DNA of 64,000 bases from an uncultured Pelagibacteraceae bacterium (GCA_902632545.1 CACPCX010000007.1:1-64000), one strand, 5' to 3'. Shown: positions 24,552-33,984, counted from the stretch's first letter. Made by a program: numbers and translations. The notes: generated from the sequence alone by a model not told the origin.

Positions 24552-25898
24552 CTAGTGTTTTTGGTTCTTTTGATAGTTTGAAATACCTGTTCTTAATTTA
24601 TCAATAATCTCATCTATATGTTTTTCTTCACATATAAATTGCGGGGCTATTATTAAACAATCACCTGTTGCTTTAAAATTAACACCTGCTTCATAACAAG
24701 ATTTAAAACATTCATAACCAGCTTTACCAGGTTTAGTATTCATTTTCATATCAATTCCACCCATCATTCCGTAACCTCTAATATTATCCACTGATTCCAA
24801 ATCTTGAAGTGAGAATAAACCTTTTTGGAAATAAGGTGCTAGGTTTTTAGCTCTATTAAAAATATCATCTTTCTCAAATATATCTTGCACAGCTAAACCT
24901 GCAGCTACTGCAACTGGTATTCCTGAGTATGTATAGCCATGAAACAATTCAACAGAACCCATTGGTGAAGCATCCATTACTGCATCATAAATTTCATCTT
25001 TACATGCAACAACACCCATTGGGACAACTCCATTTGTGGTTGCTTTTGCCATTGTCATTATATCTGGTGTCACGCCAAACTCATGACTAGCAAATGCAGA
25101 ACCAGTCCTTCCCCATCCTGTAATAACTTCATCGAAAATTAAAAGTATTCCATGCTTATCACAAATTTCTCTTAATCTTTGTAAATATCCTTTTGGTGGA
25201 ACTAATGTTCCAGTAGATCCTGCTATTGGCTCAACAATACATGCCGCAATATTTTCAGGACCAAAGTTGCTAGCTATTCTCTCTAAATCATCAGCGAGAT
25301 CTCCACCTGTTTCAGGTTGACCACTTACAAATTTATGTTCAGGTAAATGAGTGTGTCTCATGTGTTGAACACCTGGCATTAATATACTTGCAAATGTTTT
25401 AACGTTATTAATCATTCCGCCCACTGAAACACAACCAATGTTCATTCCATGATAACCTCTTTCACGTCCAACAAATCTAAATCTGTGTGCTTTTCCTTTT
25501 GCTCTATGATAAGCAACTGCAATTTTAATTGCTGTTTCAACTGCGGTAGATCCACAAATTGTAAAAAACATTTTATTTAGATCACCTGGAGTGTGTTTTG
25601 AAATCTTAGTTGCTAATTCAAAAGATCCACCAAAACCTTGTTGAAAAGGTTGAGCGTAATCTAGAGTTTCTAATTGCTTAGTAACAGCTTCTGTAATTTC
25701 TTTCCTTCCATGACCTAATGGGTTACAAAATAATCCTGAACTTGCATCAATTTGAGTTTTTCCATGATGAGTTTTTAAATAAACCCCTTTTGCTTCAGTT
25801 ATTAATCTTGGATTAGCTTTAAAATCTTTATTAGATGTAAACGGCATCCAATGTTCATTCAATGAATTTGGAACTGAAGTTCTGCTTTCTGAGCTCAT
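24552..25898 (-). CDS. Class III aminotransferase, omega-amino-acid:pyruvate (possibly taurine:pyruvate)
   Basis: The 448-aa PLP enzyme has HWMPFTSNKDFKANPR, GRERGYHGMN, GILLIFDEVITGWGR and the PLP lysine in TMAKATTNG. These resemble beta-alanine:pyruvate transaminases of the omega-amino-acid branch. The family is known to accept beta-alanine, and related enzymes use taurine or hypotaurine. It is divergent to a TauABC-like importer and co-operonic with ald, so taurine or a similar omega-amine is the likely donor. Specificity cannot be settled from sequence. Confidence 0.88.
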   Translation of the reverse strand: MSSESRTSVPNSLNEHWMPFTSNKDFKANPRLITEAKGVYLKTHHGKTQIDASSGLFCNPLGHGRKEITEAVTKQLETLDYAQPFQQGFGGSFELATKISKHTPGDLNKMFFTICGSTAVETAIKIAVAYHRAKGKAHRFRFVGRERGYHGMNIGCVSVGGMINNVKTFASILMPGVQHMRHTHLPEHKFVSGQPETGGDLADDLERIASNFGPENIAACIVEPIAGSTGTLVPPKGYLQRLREICDKHGILLIFDEVITGWGRTGSAFASHEFGVTPDIMTMAKATTNGVVPMGVVACKDEIYDAVMDASPMGSVELFHGYTYSGIPVAVAAGLAVQDIFEKDDIFNRAKNLAPYFQKGLFSLQDLESVDNIRGYGMMGGIDMKMNTKPGKAGYECFKSCYEAGVNFKATGDCLIIAPQFICEEKHIDEIIDKLRTGISNYQKNQKH

Positions 25899-26092
25899 AA
25901 ATTTCTTTCTATAACTATATTTTAATTGTTTTTATAATTTAAACACTAAGGCCTCTTTAGACTAAAATAAATAGATTAACTACCACATTATTGACACAAC
26001 CAAAGATTGTATAAGTTTCTTTTTTTGTTTTACATCAGGGTCAATTTGAACTTAAATATCCAGAATTTAATTAATTAAACATAGGGGAATAA

Positions 26093-27034
26093 ATGAAAAA
26101 AATACTAAGTTTTATTCTAGGATCTATTTTTGCACTTAACCTATCAATTTCAGTTGCTAATTCAGCTGCAAATCAGGTTAGAGTTGCGTACTTTTTAGAA
26201 TGGCCAAGTCCAAACCTAGAGGACATGATGAAGAAAAATTACTCAAAAGCTTTAGGAGTTCCAGTCAAGTGGACAAGCTTCAATACTGGTGTGGAAATGA
26301 CAGAAGCCATGTTAGCAGGAGATATTGATATTTCTTACTCACAAGGTTTAGTGCCTTTTATCAATGCTGTGAAATCTAATGCACCTATCAAACTGATTGA
26401 TATTGCAATGGAATACGGAATGGGTGGAACTACATGTGTTACATCTAATGCTTCTGGAATTACAAAAGCAAACGCTAGTGAATTAGAGGGTAAAAAAGTT
26501 GCAGTGCCTTTAGGTACTATGGCTGATTATGTTTTTACTGCAAGTATGGAAATTGTTGGTGCCGATCCAAGTAAAATGACTGTTATTGATATGGTTCCAG
26601 AAGATGGAGCTGCAGCTTTAGTAAGTGGTGATGTTGCAATGGCATGTTTATTTGGTGGTAATTCAATTGCAGCAGCTACAGAAGTTGGTTCTAGATTAAT
26701 TTCAGTTGAGGAAGCTAGAGCTGGAGGTATTCTAGGTATAGATATTACTTCTGTAACTAATAAGTTTATGAATGAAAATCCAGGTATGGTAAGGACTTTT
26801 GTTGAAGTTACTCATGAGGCTAATGCAAGATATAATTCAGGTAAAAGTGATATGAATTCTATGTCTAAAGCATCTGCGATGGAAGTATCAAAAATGAAAG
26901 GTACTTTAGATGGATTTAAATTCTTAACTCCTGAGGAAACTAAAAAATCTATGGAGAGTGGTAATCTAGCTGGTTTCTTGGATGGAATGGGAACTCCAAA
27001 AGGAAACGTAGATACAAGTTTCTTACCTTTATAA
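26093..27034 (+). CDS. tauA: TauA/SsuA-type ABC substrate-binding protein
   Basis: This 313-aa secreted protein has a signal peptide ending near ANSAAN and an NMT1/TauA-like binding fold: VRVAYFLEWPSPN, FNTGVEMTEAMLAGDIDISYSQGLVPF, and GKKVAVPLGTMADYVF. An AGGGGAA ribosome site precedes the ATG. It should capture an aliphatic sulfonate or a similar amine in the periplasm. A strong terminator-like hairpin separates it from the ATPase gene, allowing higher expression of the binding protein. Ligand identity as taurine is inferred from family and neighbours. Confidence 0.85.
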   Translation: MKKILSFILGSIFALNLSISVANSAANQVRVAYFLEWPSPNLEDMMKKNYSKALGVPVKWTSFNTGVEMTEAMLAGDIDISYSQGLVPFINAVKSNAPIKLIDIAMEYGMGGTTCVTSNASGITKANASELEGKKVAVPLGTMADYVFTASMEIVGADPSKMTVIDMVPEDGAAALVSGDVAMACLFGGNSIAAATEVGSRLISVEEARAGGILGIDITSVTNKFMNENPGMVRTFVEVTHEANARYNSGKSDMNSMSKASAMEVSKMKGTLDGFKFLTPEETKKSMESGNLAGFLDGMGTPKGNVDTSFLPL

Positions 27035-27058
27035 TTTTAAAGGTTTAAAACTTTTTAA

Positions 27059-27095
27059 ATAGGCACTGATTTAATAATTAGTGCCTATTTTTTTT
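27059..27095 (+). terminator. Rho-independent terminator/attenuator between tauA and the ATPase gene
   Basis: ATAGGCACT (27059-27067) pairs perfectly with AGTGCCTAT (27080-27088) around a 12-nt loop and is followed by a run of T. It is a textbook intrinsic terminator placed inside the transporter operon, which probably gives partial read-through so that tauA mRNA exceeds the downstream part. Confidence 0.85.
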
Positions 27096-27120
27096 AAAAA
27101 ATTTCAAATATAAGGGCACC

Positions 27121-27918
27121 ATGAGTGATCTTGTTTCTCAAAATCTAAATATGATTTTTAAAACTCCAAAAGGAGAAACAGTTCATGCACTTAAGGATGT
27201 AAGTTTTACTTTAAAAAAAGGAGAGTTGCTTACGGTTCTTGGTCCTTCTGGTTGCGGAAAAACAACTTTACTAAACATTACTGCTGGATTTTTAAGACCT
27301 ACTTCAGGAAAAATTACATTAAATAATAATGAAATTGACGGGCCTGGTGTTGAAAGAGGAATGGTATTTCAACAAGGTGCTTTGTTTGAATGGTTAACAG
27401 TAGCTGAGAATGTAAATTTCGGACTTAGAATGAAAAAAGAAGATCCCGAAGTTACAGCTAATAAGGTTGAGGAATGGTTGGATATAGTTGGTTTGAAAGG
27501 ATTTGGTAACACTCCTACTTATCAATTGTCAGGTGGTATGCAGCAAAGAGTTGCTCTTGCAAGATGTTTAATAAATGATCCTGATCTAATTTTAATGGAC
27601 GAGCCATTAGGGGCTTTAGATGCATTAACAAGAGAAAAGATGCAGTCATTAGTTTTAAAAATTTGGAAAGAAACCGGAAAAACTATTATTTTAATTACTC
27701 ACTCCGTGGAAGAAGCTCTCTTACTTGGTGAAAGATTATATGTAATGGCACCAAGACCAGGAAGAATACATAAAGAATACAATCTTCCATTTGCGGAAAT
27801 GGGTCTTACACAAGATTTAAGAGAAATTAAAAAAAATAAAGAATTTTCATCTACTAGAGAAGAAATTTTATCCATGATCTGGAATATGGAAGAAGAAATA
27901 ATGGGAAAAGATAATTAA
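27121..27918 (+). CDS. tauB: TauB/SsuB-type ABC transporter ATP-binding protein
   Basis: The 265-aa ATPase shows Walker A GPSGCGKTT, the Q-loop MVFQQGALFEWLTV, the signature LSGGMQQRVALARC, Walker B LILMDEP and the H-loop THSVEEA. GALDALTREKMQ is common in the nitrate/sulfonate/taurine family. It energises the downstream permease, whose ATG overlaps its stop codon (TAATG). Confidence 0.92.
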   Translation: MSDLVSQNLNMIFKTPKGETVHALKDVSFTLKKGELLTVLGPSGCGKTTLLNITAGFLRPTSGKITLNNNEIDGPGVERGMVFQQGALFEWLTVAENVNFGLRMKKEDPEVTANKVEEWLDIVGLKGFGNTPTYQLSGGMQQRVALARCLINDPDLILMDEPLGALDALTREKMQSLVLKIWKETGKTIILITHSVEEALLLGERLYVMAPRPGRIHKEYNLPFAEMGLTQDLREIKKNKEFSSTREEILSMIWNMEEEIMGKDN

Positions 27919-29843
27919 TGCTAACCCAAATTGTAACAATACTAATTGTAGTATCAATTATTGGATGCATTCTTTATGGAAGAAGATTAATTAAAACTGA
28001 AAAAGTTGATGCTGTATTTGGTAATCCAGAAAGATCTAAAGGTGGAACGCACTGGGTAATTGTTGGTAGTAGTGTAATATTAATGCTATGGCTATATTAT
28101 TCATGGGATATAGCAAGAGGTTTTTATCCAAAATCTGCAAACGAATTGTGTCAAGTTGCTAAAATAAATGAATCATTATTAGGTTTAAAATATCAATTTC
28201 CTATCGAAGAGAGAGAGTTCAAAAGTACTTCAATTATAAAAATTGAAAATAAAAATCTTATAAAGATTGCAACTGAAGTAAAAGGATCCACAAATCTAAA
28301 CGATCAACAAAAAACAATCCTTGTAAGTTACATTGATAGAACTTCTAAATTAATTCCATTGTTAACAAGTGAAGAATTAATAGAAATTGATACCAAAATA
28401 AAAATTCAAGAAATGACTGAGCAAATAAAGCAACTCAGTATTGATTTTCAAAAGGAAGATTATCCTTTTGAGACAGGTCCTCAAAAAATTGAAAGACAAA
28501 AACTTATTGATGAACAGGGTGGTTGGGGAATTGTCACTATAGATTCTGGTAGTGGATCAATAGAAAACACTATCGAGATACCAACTGCTCCTCAGACTAA
28601 AAAAGGGTTAAAATTTCATGCAGCGGCAAAAGAACTAAGTCTAATAAATGACAATTTTTTTAAATTAAGAAATCACAATCCATTATTCAAAAGCGCAATA
28701 AAACAATTAAAAGATGATATTAAAGCTTATAGAAAAAGTTTAGATGATAGTGGTGAGATAGCATCTGACTATGCAAAAAATATCGTTAAAATTGCAAGAA
28801 GAATAGAATTTGCAAGCATTTATCCTCCTAATGCTTTAAACGAAATGCAAGAAGCCATCTTAGAGTTTGATGAATTGCAAAACACAGAACAAGGTGGATT
28901 AAGATTAATTGATATCCTTTTGTTTCCTTCGGGAACAATTGTAGCAAGTGGAGCAACTTGCTCTGAACAAGGTTCAGGTAGATGGCTGCCTAAACCATCT
29001 GATACATTTAATAAATTTGTGGAACTATCAAAACCAAGTGTTGGATACAAAAATGTTCCTCTTTTATGGATTGAAATGGTTGATGTTAGTAAAATGATAG
29101 GCTTTATTTTACCAGATTGGATAGCTGATATATTGCCTGGTGAATATCCAGTTCATACAAAAGATGGAATTGTAAAAGAAAACTTTAAAAGTAATGTTTT
29201 AAAAGTTGCAACAGGTGACTTTAAATTACTAAAAGTTCCCGTTCCATACGGACATATCTGGGACTCTTTTATGAGAGTGTTTTTAGGATTAGTTTTTGGA
29301 ATTATTATTGGTGTTCCATTAGGATTATTTATGGGTCTAAATAGATTTGCCAAAGGTTTTTTTGATCCACTGATTGAACTTTACAGACCAGTTCCTCCAC
29401 TTGCTTGGGCTCCATTAATTATTTCTGTACTTGGTATTGATAATTCAGGAAAAGTATTTTTGTTATTTATGGTCTCTTTATCCATTATGATTATTTCTGC
29501 TAGAGCTGGTGCATCGGGAACTCAATTATCAAAAATTCATGCTGCCCACTCTTTAGGGGCTACTAAAAAACAAATTTTAAGATATGTAATTTTTCCTAAT
29601 TCACTTCCTGAAATTCTTACAGGAATTAGAGTTGCTGTTGGTATGTGCTGGGGAACACTTGTTGCTGCGGAGTTTTTAGCAGGTACAACAGGTATTGGTT
29701 TTGTTGAAAACGTCGCGAAAAAATACTTCCAGTGGGAGGTTATTTGGATAACGATAATTATTATGGGTCTACTAGGTCTTTTATTTGATATTACATTAAG
29801 AAAAATAATCGATAAAACTATTCCTTGGCGTGGAAAAGGATAA
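27918..29843 (+). CDS. TauC-type ABC permease with large N-terminal extension
   Basis: The last 210 residues are a normal TauC/SsuC permease with the EAA loop AAHSLGATKKQILRYVIFP and a RPVPPLAWAPLIIS segment. The full protein is 641 aa, more than twice the usual 270-300. The extension starts with a helix (about 4-22), a second helix (about 48-66) and then about 350 mostly polar, helix-prone residues before the core. Its probable location is the periplasm, since it lies between membrane segments. The frame is continuous without a stop. The extension's role is unknown; docking of the binding protein is one possibility. Confidence 0.85.
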   Translation: MLTQIVTILIVVSIIGCILYGRRLIKTEKVDAVFGNPERSKGGTHWVIVGSSVILMLWLYYSWDIARGFYPKSANELCQVAKINESLLGLKYQFPIEEREFKSTSIIKIENKNLIKIATEVKGSTNLNDQQKTILVSYIDRTSKLIPLLTSEELIEIDTKIKIQEMTEQIKQLSIDFQKEDYPFETGPQKIERQKLIDEQGGWGIVTIDSGSGSIENTIEIPTAPQTKKGLKFHAAAKELSLINDNFFKLRNHNPLFKSAIKQLKDDIKAYRKSLDDSGEIASDYAKNIVKIARRIEFASIYPPNALNEMQEAILEFDELQNTEQGGLRLIDILLFPSGTIVASGATCSEQGSGRWLPKPSDTFNKFVELSKPSVGYKNVPLLWIEMVDVSKMIGFILPDWIADILPGEYPVHTKDGIVKENFKSNVLKVATGDFKLLKVPVPYGHIWDSFMRVFLGLVFGIIIGVPLGLFMGLNRFAKGFFDPLIELYRPVPPLAWAPLIISVLGIDNSGKVFLLFMVSLSIMIISARAGASGTQLSKIHAAHSLGATKKQILRYVIFPNSLPEILTGIRVAVGMCWGTLVAAEFLAGTTGIGFVENVAKKYFQWEVIWITIIIMGLLGLLFDITLRKIIDKTIPWRGKG

Positions 29844-29859
29844 ATGTTAAGGGGATGAA

Positions 29860-30864
29860 ATGAGGACCCCAGTTTTAAAAAAACAAGTCATTAAAATATT
29901 CCAAAAATTTGGCCTAAGTAAAGATCATGCTTTAATTTCTACTAATGCATTAATTAATGCAGAATTGGTTGGTGCATATGGTCATGGTTTATCAAGACTT
30001 AAAATGTATTGTGATCGAATTTCAAAAAAAGTAATTAATCCAAAACCAAAAATTAAAATTAAAAAAATTTCCCCATCTATTTCTCATATCGATGCGAATA
30101 ATAGCATAGGATTTGTTGCAGCTGATTTAGGAATTAAAACTGCAATCAAGAATGCACAAAAAACTGGAATAGGAATGGTGGCAATTAAAAATAGTGGTCA
30201 CTATGGTTTATCAGGTTATTACGCTGAACAAGCAGTAAAGAAAAATTTAATTACAATGATCTATACAAATGCTCCTCCTGCTGTTGCTCCACATGGTGCA
30301 TTAAAAACTTTATTTGGAACAAATCCAATTTGTTTTGGATCCCCTACTGGTTCTAAAATTCCATTTATTTTAGATACCTCAATCTCAATGATTAATAGAG
30401 GAAAAATTAGAGTTGCAGCAAGAAACAATCAATCTATTCCTGTAGGAGTTGCTTTGGATAAATTTGGTAAACCAACCACTGATGCAAAAAAAGCTTTAGC
30501 TGGCGTTCAATTACCAATTGCAGGTTTTAGGGGTTCTGGACTTGCTTGGATGATAGATATTTTAAGTGGAGTTTTAACTGGAGGAAATCATGCAGGAAGA
30601 GTTAAAGATCCTTTTGATGATTTTTCAGGCCCGCAAAATATTGGACATTTATTTATTACTTTTAAAGCAAATTTATTTCAAAAAAATTACAGCAATCGAA
30701 TTAAAGATAATATCAAAACAATAAAAAAACTTCCTAAAATAAAAGGCGTTAAAGAAATAATGTATCCAGGACAAAATAAATATTACCGGTATAAAAATAA
30801 CTTAAAAAAAGAAATTTCTATACCGGATATAATAAAAAAAGATTTGGAAATCTTAATAAGTTAA
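29860..30864 (+). CDS. Malate/L-lactate/sulfolactate dehydrogenase family (Ldh2/ComC-like)
   Basis: The 334-aa protein belongs to the Ldh2/MDH2 NAD(P)-dependent family: STNALINAELVGAYGHGLSRL, the IKNSGHYGLSGYYAEQA catalytic-histidine region, TNAPPAVAPHGALKTLFGTNP and FRGSGLAWMIDILSGVLTGG. Members oxidise malate, lactate, ureidoglycolate or (R)-sulfolactate. It follows the TauC-like permease by 16 bp and lies near an HpsN-like gene, so sulfolactate is a reasonable but unproven substrate. It overlaps the convergent small membrane-protein gene by 12 bp. Confidence 0.82.
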   Translation: MRTPVLKKQVIKIFQKFGLSKDHALISTNALINAELVGAYGHGLSRLKMYCDRISKKVINPKPKIKIKKISPSISHIDANNSIGFVAADLGIKTAIKNAQKTGIGMVAIKNSGHYGLSGYYAEQAVKKNLITMIYTNAPPAVAPHGALKTLFGTNPICFGSPTGSKIPFILDTSISMINRGKIRVAARNNQSIPVGVALDKFGKPTTDAKKALAGVQLPIAGFRGSGLAWMIDILSGVLTGGNHAGRVKDPFDDFSGPQNIGHLFITFKANLFQKNYSNRIKDNIKTIKKLPKIKGVKEIMYPGQNKYYRYKNNLKKEISIPDIIKKDLEILIS

Positions 30865-31050
30865 CATCGTTAGAGCACCTAAAGAAACGATAACAGATGA
30901 TAAAATTATTGTTCGTTTAACTTTTTCCTTTTTCTTTTCCTCTAGAAGTCTTTGCTTTAGAACATCTACGTTAACCCTTTTTGGAGTTTCGACATATTGA
31001 GAGGGGGTCTCTTCAATCTCGGATGTTCTATGTAAGCTTTCTGTACTCAT
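30853..31050 (-). CDS. Small single-pass membrane protein, paralogue of 20701-20910
   Basis: A 65-aa protein with an acidic/polar N-terminus, a highly charged linker (KQRLLEEKKKEKVKR) and a C-terminal hydrophobic helix from about residue 46. The NVDVLKQRL core and the basic-linker-plus-helix layout match the protein at 20701-20910. No known function. Overlap with the Ldh2-like gene and the weak composition make it less certain than its neighbours, but the paralogy argues it is real. Confidence 0.6.
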   Translation of the reverse strand: MSTESLHRTSEIEETPSQYVETPKRVNVDVLKQRLLEEKKKEKVKRTIILSSVIVSLGALTMLTY

Positions 31051-31140
31051 ATTTTGTTTTTAAAGATTATTTAAATCATGATTAGATAAATTTTTACATA
31101 CTCTGGTTGTCCATTATGGGTTGACTCTGATTTCAGTATT

Positions 31141-31169
31141 GTTCATATTGGGTTTTCTTAAATATGAAC
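31141..31169 (+). promoter_or_regulatory. 9-bp inverted repeat over the start codon of the HTH regulator
   Basis: GTTCATATT (31141-31149) and AATATGAAC (31161-31169) form a perfect inverted repeat with an 11-bp spacer; the right arm contains the ATG at 31164. It could be an operator for the regulator itself or an RNA hairpin hiding the start codon. Confidence 0.6.
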
Positions 31170-32123
31170 ACTATACCCAGTATATCTGCGCACATTGATG
31201 AAAAGGTTATCAATAAAGTAATTCAGGATAATTTTGCCACACTGGCACCCTCTTATTTTACTTTAACCAGTAATTGGTTTGTTAGAGCTTACAATTATTA
31301 CAAAGACATAGACAAGTTCGTAATCATTATATATTTGATTAATCAAGGTCTAATATATTTCAGGCAAAATGGCGTGAAAATTGACTACGATACATTTTAT
31401 AAGGATAAAACAATCGAAATAAACAAAATTAATATTTCAGACATTTCAAAAGATCTCGGCGTGCCGAAAGAGAGTATTAGAAGAAAAGTTTTAGAATTAG
31501 AAAAAGAAGGAACCATTAAAAAAATTGGTAAAAAAATTTTTGTTGTAAGAGATACACTCTACTCATCTAGAGCAACTCATACTCTGACTGAGATTGCAAC
31601 CATATTACATGAATTTAATAAAATTTTAAAAAAAGAAAAACTAGTAAACGAAGTTTATTCAGTGAATGAAATAATATATGCGATAAAAGAAAATTTCTCT
31701 TATTGCTGGTATCAGTTTAATAAGTTTTGGTTCATCTATATTGGGCGATGGAGAGTAGAGTTAAAAGATTTAGAATATTTAGCTATTGGCATGGTAGTAA
31801 TAATCAATGCAGTCAAGAATAAAGAATTTTTTCCCAAAAATAATATGCGTTTATACCATAAAGCACTTATGGGTTCTGATGTAAGAGGTGTGAATGCCAT
31901 GTCAATTTCTGAGATAACTGGTATTCCAAGACCAACAGTTGTAAGAAAATTAAAATATTTAATTGATAAAAAATATCTTCATATAAATGAAAAAAAATTA
32001 ATCTCTTTTAATGCTCAGGATAGTGCTTTTATAACAACTAAAGGAATGGTTAATAAAAATATGCTTAGCTTAAGTCATTTTATCTATAAAATTTTTAATC
32101 AGATAAGAATAATAAATTCTTAA
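31164..32123 (+). CDS. Transcriptional regulator with two winged-HTH domains
   Basis: The 319-aa protein contains two similar helix-turn-helix segments: ISDISKDLGVPKESIRRKVLELEKEGTIKKIG (about 93-124) and MSISEITGIPRPTVVRKLKYLIDKKYL (about 249-275). Both look like MarR/IclR-type recognition units followed by a wing. The rest is mixed and not recognised. It lies between sulfonate-type catabolic genes and may control them. The gene has no clear Shine-Dalgarno and a palindrome covers its start. Confidence 0.75.
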   Translation: MNTIPSISAHIDEKVINKVIQDNFATLAPSYFTLTSNWFVRAYNYYKDIDKFVIIIYLINQGLIYFRQNGVKIDYDTFYKDKTIEINKINISDISKDLGVPKESIRRKVLELEKEGTIKKIGKKIFVVRDTLYSSRATHTLTEIATILHEFNKILKKEKLVNEVYSVNEIIYAIKENFSYCWYQFNKFWFIYIGRWRVELKDLEYLAIGMVVIINAVKNKEFFPKNNMRLYHKALMGSDVRGVNAMSISEITGIPRPTVVRKLKYLIDKKYLHINEKKLISFNAQDSAFITTKGMVNKNMLSLSHFIYKIFNQIRIINS

Positions 32124-32971
32124 TTAGAATCTCTTAAAATATAAATAAATATAAATCCTGTTATATACATGATTAGAGCATAAGCAGCTGTTGGTACTGC
32201 GTATAATATATCGGTGCCAAATATTTGTGTAGAAACGAATATGGCTAAAGTACCATTTTGTAATCCACATTCTAAAGCAATACACCTCATTTGTTTAACG
32301 CCTGAAGTAAAAGCTTTCGCAATGTAGTAAGCAATAACCATCATTGATACATTTAATATTAAAGTAATAAAACCAGCTTGCATTATAAAACTAATCAAAT
32401 TTTCTTTTTCTTCGTAAAACGCTGCGAAGAAGAAAATTACAAATAACACAATATTAAGTTTGTTAAATATTCCAACTTTAGAAGCTATAAAATTTTCAGC
32501 AAATTTTCTGATTATCATTCCTAAAATTACAGGAACCGTCACAACTAAAAACATTTTTAATGCTATTCCTATCATTGAAATATTTTGTGAAATATCTTTT
32601 ATTCCAATAAAATCTGCAGATGTAAAAATTATCAACGGAACTGTAATTATGCTTAATAAACTAATTACAGCCGTTAAAGATATCGATAATGCCACGTCTC
32701 CACCAGCAAATTTTGTCATAATATTTGACGTCACTCCACCTGGTGCTGCAGCTATAATCATAACACCTATTGCTATTTCTGGAGGTGTTTTAAAAATTAA
32801 AATTAATGTGTAAGCTACAATTGGAAGAATTATTAATTGGGAAACAAAACCAACAATAAAGTCCTTTGGTGTTTTTAATACTCTACCAAAATCTTCAAGT
32901 TTTAATCCTAGACCTAAGCCTAACATTATCAAAGCCAAAATAATTGGCGCTATTTTAGTTACAACCTCCAA
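32120..32971 (-). CDS. BASS-family (bile acid:sodium symporter-like) transporter
   Basis: The 283-aa membrane protein has nine or ten helices and the BASS motifs GLKLEDFGRVLKTPK, AAAPGGVTSNIMTKFAGGDVALSISLTA and ECGLQNGTLAIFVS. The start is TTG at 32971 behind a GAGGGGAG ribosome site. BASS proteins carry organic anions with sodium (bile acids, pyruvate, pantothenate, sulfonated compounds), so an anionic substrate fits this region. Its stop shares TTAA with the regulator gene. Confidence 0.88.
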   Translation of the reverse strand: MEVVTKIAPIILALIMLGLGLGLKLEDFGRVLKTPKDFIVGFVSQLIILPIVAYTLILIFKTPPEIAIGVMIIAAAPGGVTSNIMTKFAGGDVALSISLTAVISLLSIITVPLIIFTSADFIGIKDISQNISMIGIALKMFLVVTVPVILGMIIRKFAENFIASKVGIFNKLNIVLFVIFFFAAFYEEKENLISFIMQAGFITLILNVSMMVIAYYIAKAFTSGVKQMRCIALECGLQNGTLAIFVSTQIFGTDILYAVPTAAYALIMYITGFIFIYILRDSN

Positions 32972-33072
32972 AGTCTCCCCTCTCTCAATGCTGAGATTAT
33001 AACTTTTTAAGTGATTTGTTTATATGGTTTTTTTCTATATACATGCTAGTTTTTTTGACTTATTTAAAGTAA

Positions 33073-33984
33073 ATGCTTTCGAACAAAGAAATTGTCTGTC
33101 CAAATAACTTATTAGATTTAGCTCATAAAAAAAAAGGAGTTAAAGTTGCAATTGTAAATGCTGGTAAACCACTGCCCATGTTGTCAGTTCAAGACGCAGT
33201 TAAAGAAAATTTAATTGAACCAATATTTATTGGTCATCAAGTAGAAATTCAAAAATGTGCAGAAGATATCAAATGGGATATTTCTAAATATGAGCTTATC
33301 CATGAACCTGTGGAAAATGATACTGCTAAAATTGCAGCTAAATTAGCAAGCAAAGGTAAAGTGCAAATAATAGTTAAGGGTCACATTCACACTGATGTAC
33401 TTATGAAAGAAGTGCTTAAACGTGAATATAATTTGTTGGGAAAAACAAGGTTAAGTCACATCTGGCATATGACTATCGGTAAGGATGATAAACCATTAAC
33501 TATTACAGACGGAGCATTAAATGTTTTACCAAATGTTAAAACAAAAATGCATATTCTTAAGAATGTTGTTAATTTTTCAAACAGAATAGGAATTGAGAGA
33601 CCAAAAGTATCCGTACTTTCTGCAACTGAAGAAGTTTTAGAAAGTGTACCAAGTTCCATTGAGGCCGCCGAAATTACAAAGTTGGCAAAAGAAGAAAATT
33701 TAAATGCTGACGTATTTGGCCCTTTAGCATTCGATAATAGTATTTCAAAAAAATCAGCAGCAATAAAGGGAATTAAAAATTTAGTTGCTGGTGAAGCAGA
33801 CGTATTGTTAGTGCCAAGTGTAGAAACTGGAAATGCTCTGGTAAAAATGCTGATATATTTTAGTGGAGCATGTGCCGCAGGCGTAGTAATAGGTGGAAAA
33901 GTACCTGTTGTAATAACAAGTAGATCAGATGAAGCTCAAGCTAGGTTAGCTTCAATAGCAGCAGCTGTTGTGGCATTAGATTAA
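33073..33984 (+). CDS. Phosphate acetyl/butyryltransferase family protein
   Basis: The 303-aa protein is Pta/Ptb-like: IIVKGHIHTDVLMKEVL, LSHIWHMTI, ITDGALNVLPN, VFGPLAFDNSIS, and the C-terminal VPSVETGNALVKMLIYFSGACAAG-VVIGGKVPVVITSRSD. It interconverts acyl-CoA and acyl-phosphate. In sulfonate degraders Pta converts the acetyl-phosphate made by sulfoacetaldehyde acetyltransferase; here that partner (xsc) is not in the window. Acetyl versus butyryl specificity is unresolved. Confidence 0.87.
   Translation: MLSNKEIVCPNNLLDLAHKKKGVKVAIVNAGKPLPMLSVQDAVKENLIEPIFIGHQVEIQKCAEDIKWDISKYELIHEPVENDTAKIAAKLASKGKVQIIVKGHIHTDVLMKEVLKREYNLLGKTRLSHIWHMTIGKDDKPLTITDGALNVLPNVKTKMHILKNVVNFSNRIGIERPKVSVLSATEEVLESVPSSIEAAEITKLAKEENLNADVFGPLAFDNSISKKSAAIKGIKNLVAGEADVLLVPSVETGNALVKMLIYFSGACAAGVVIGGKVPVVITSRSDEAQARLASIAAAVVALD

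Noticed and set aside
25991..26010. TTGACA...TATAAG promoter upstream of tauA
   Set aside because: Spacing of 13 bp is too short for a standard promoter.
32460..32813. 117-aa plus-strand ORF opposite the BASS transporter
   Set aside because: Antisense of hydrophobic helices gives an artefactual isoleucine/threonine-rich protein.
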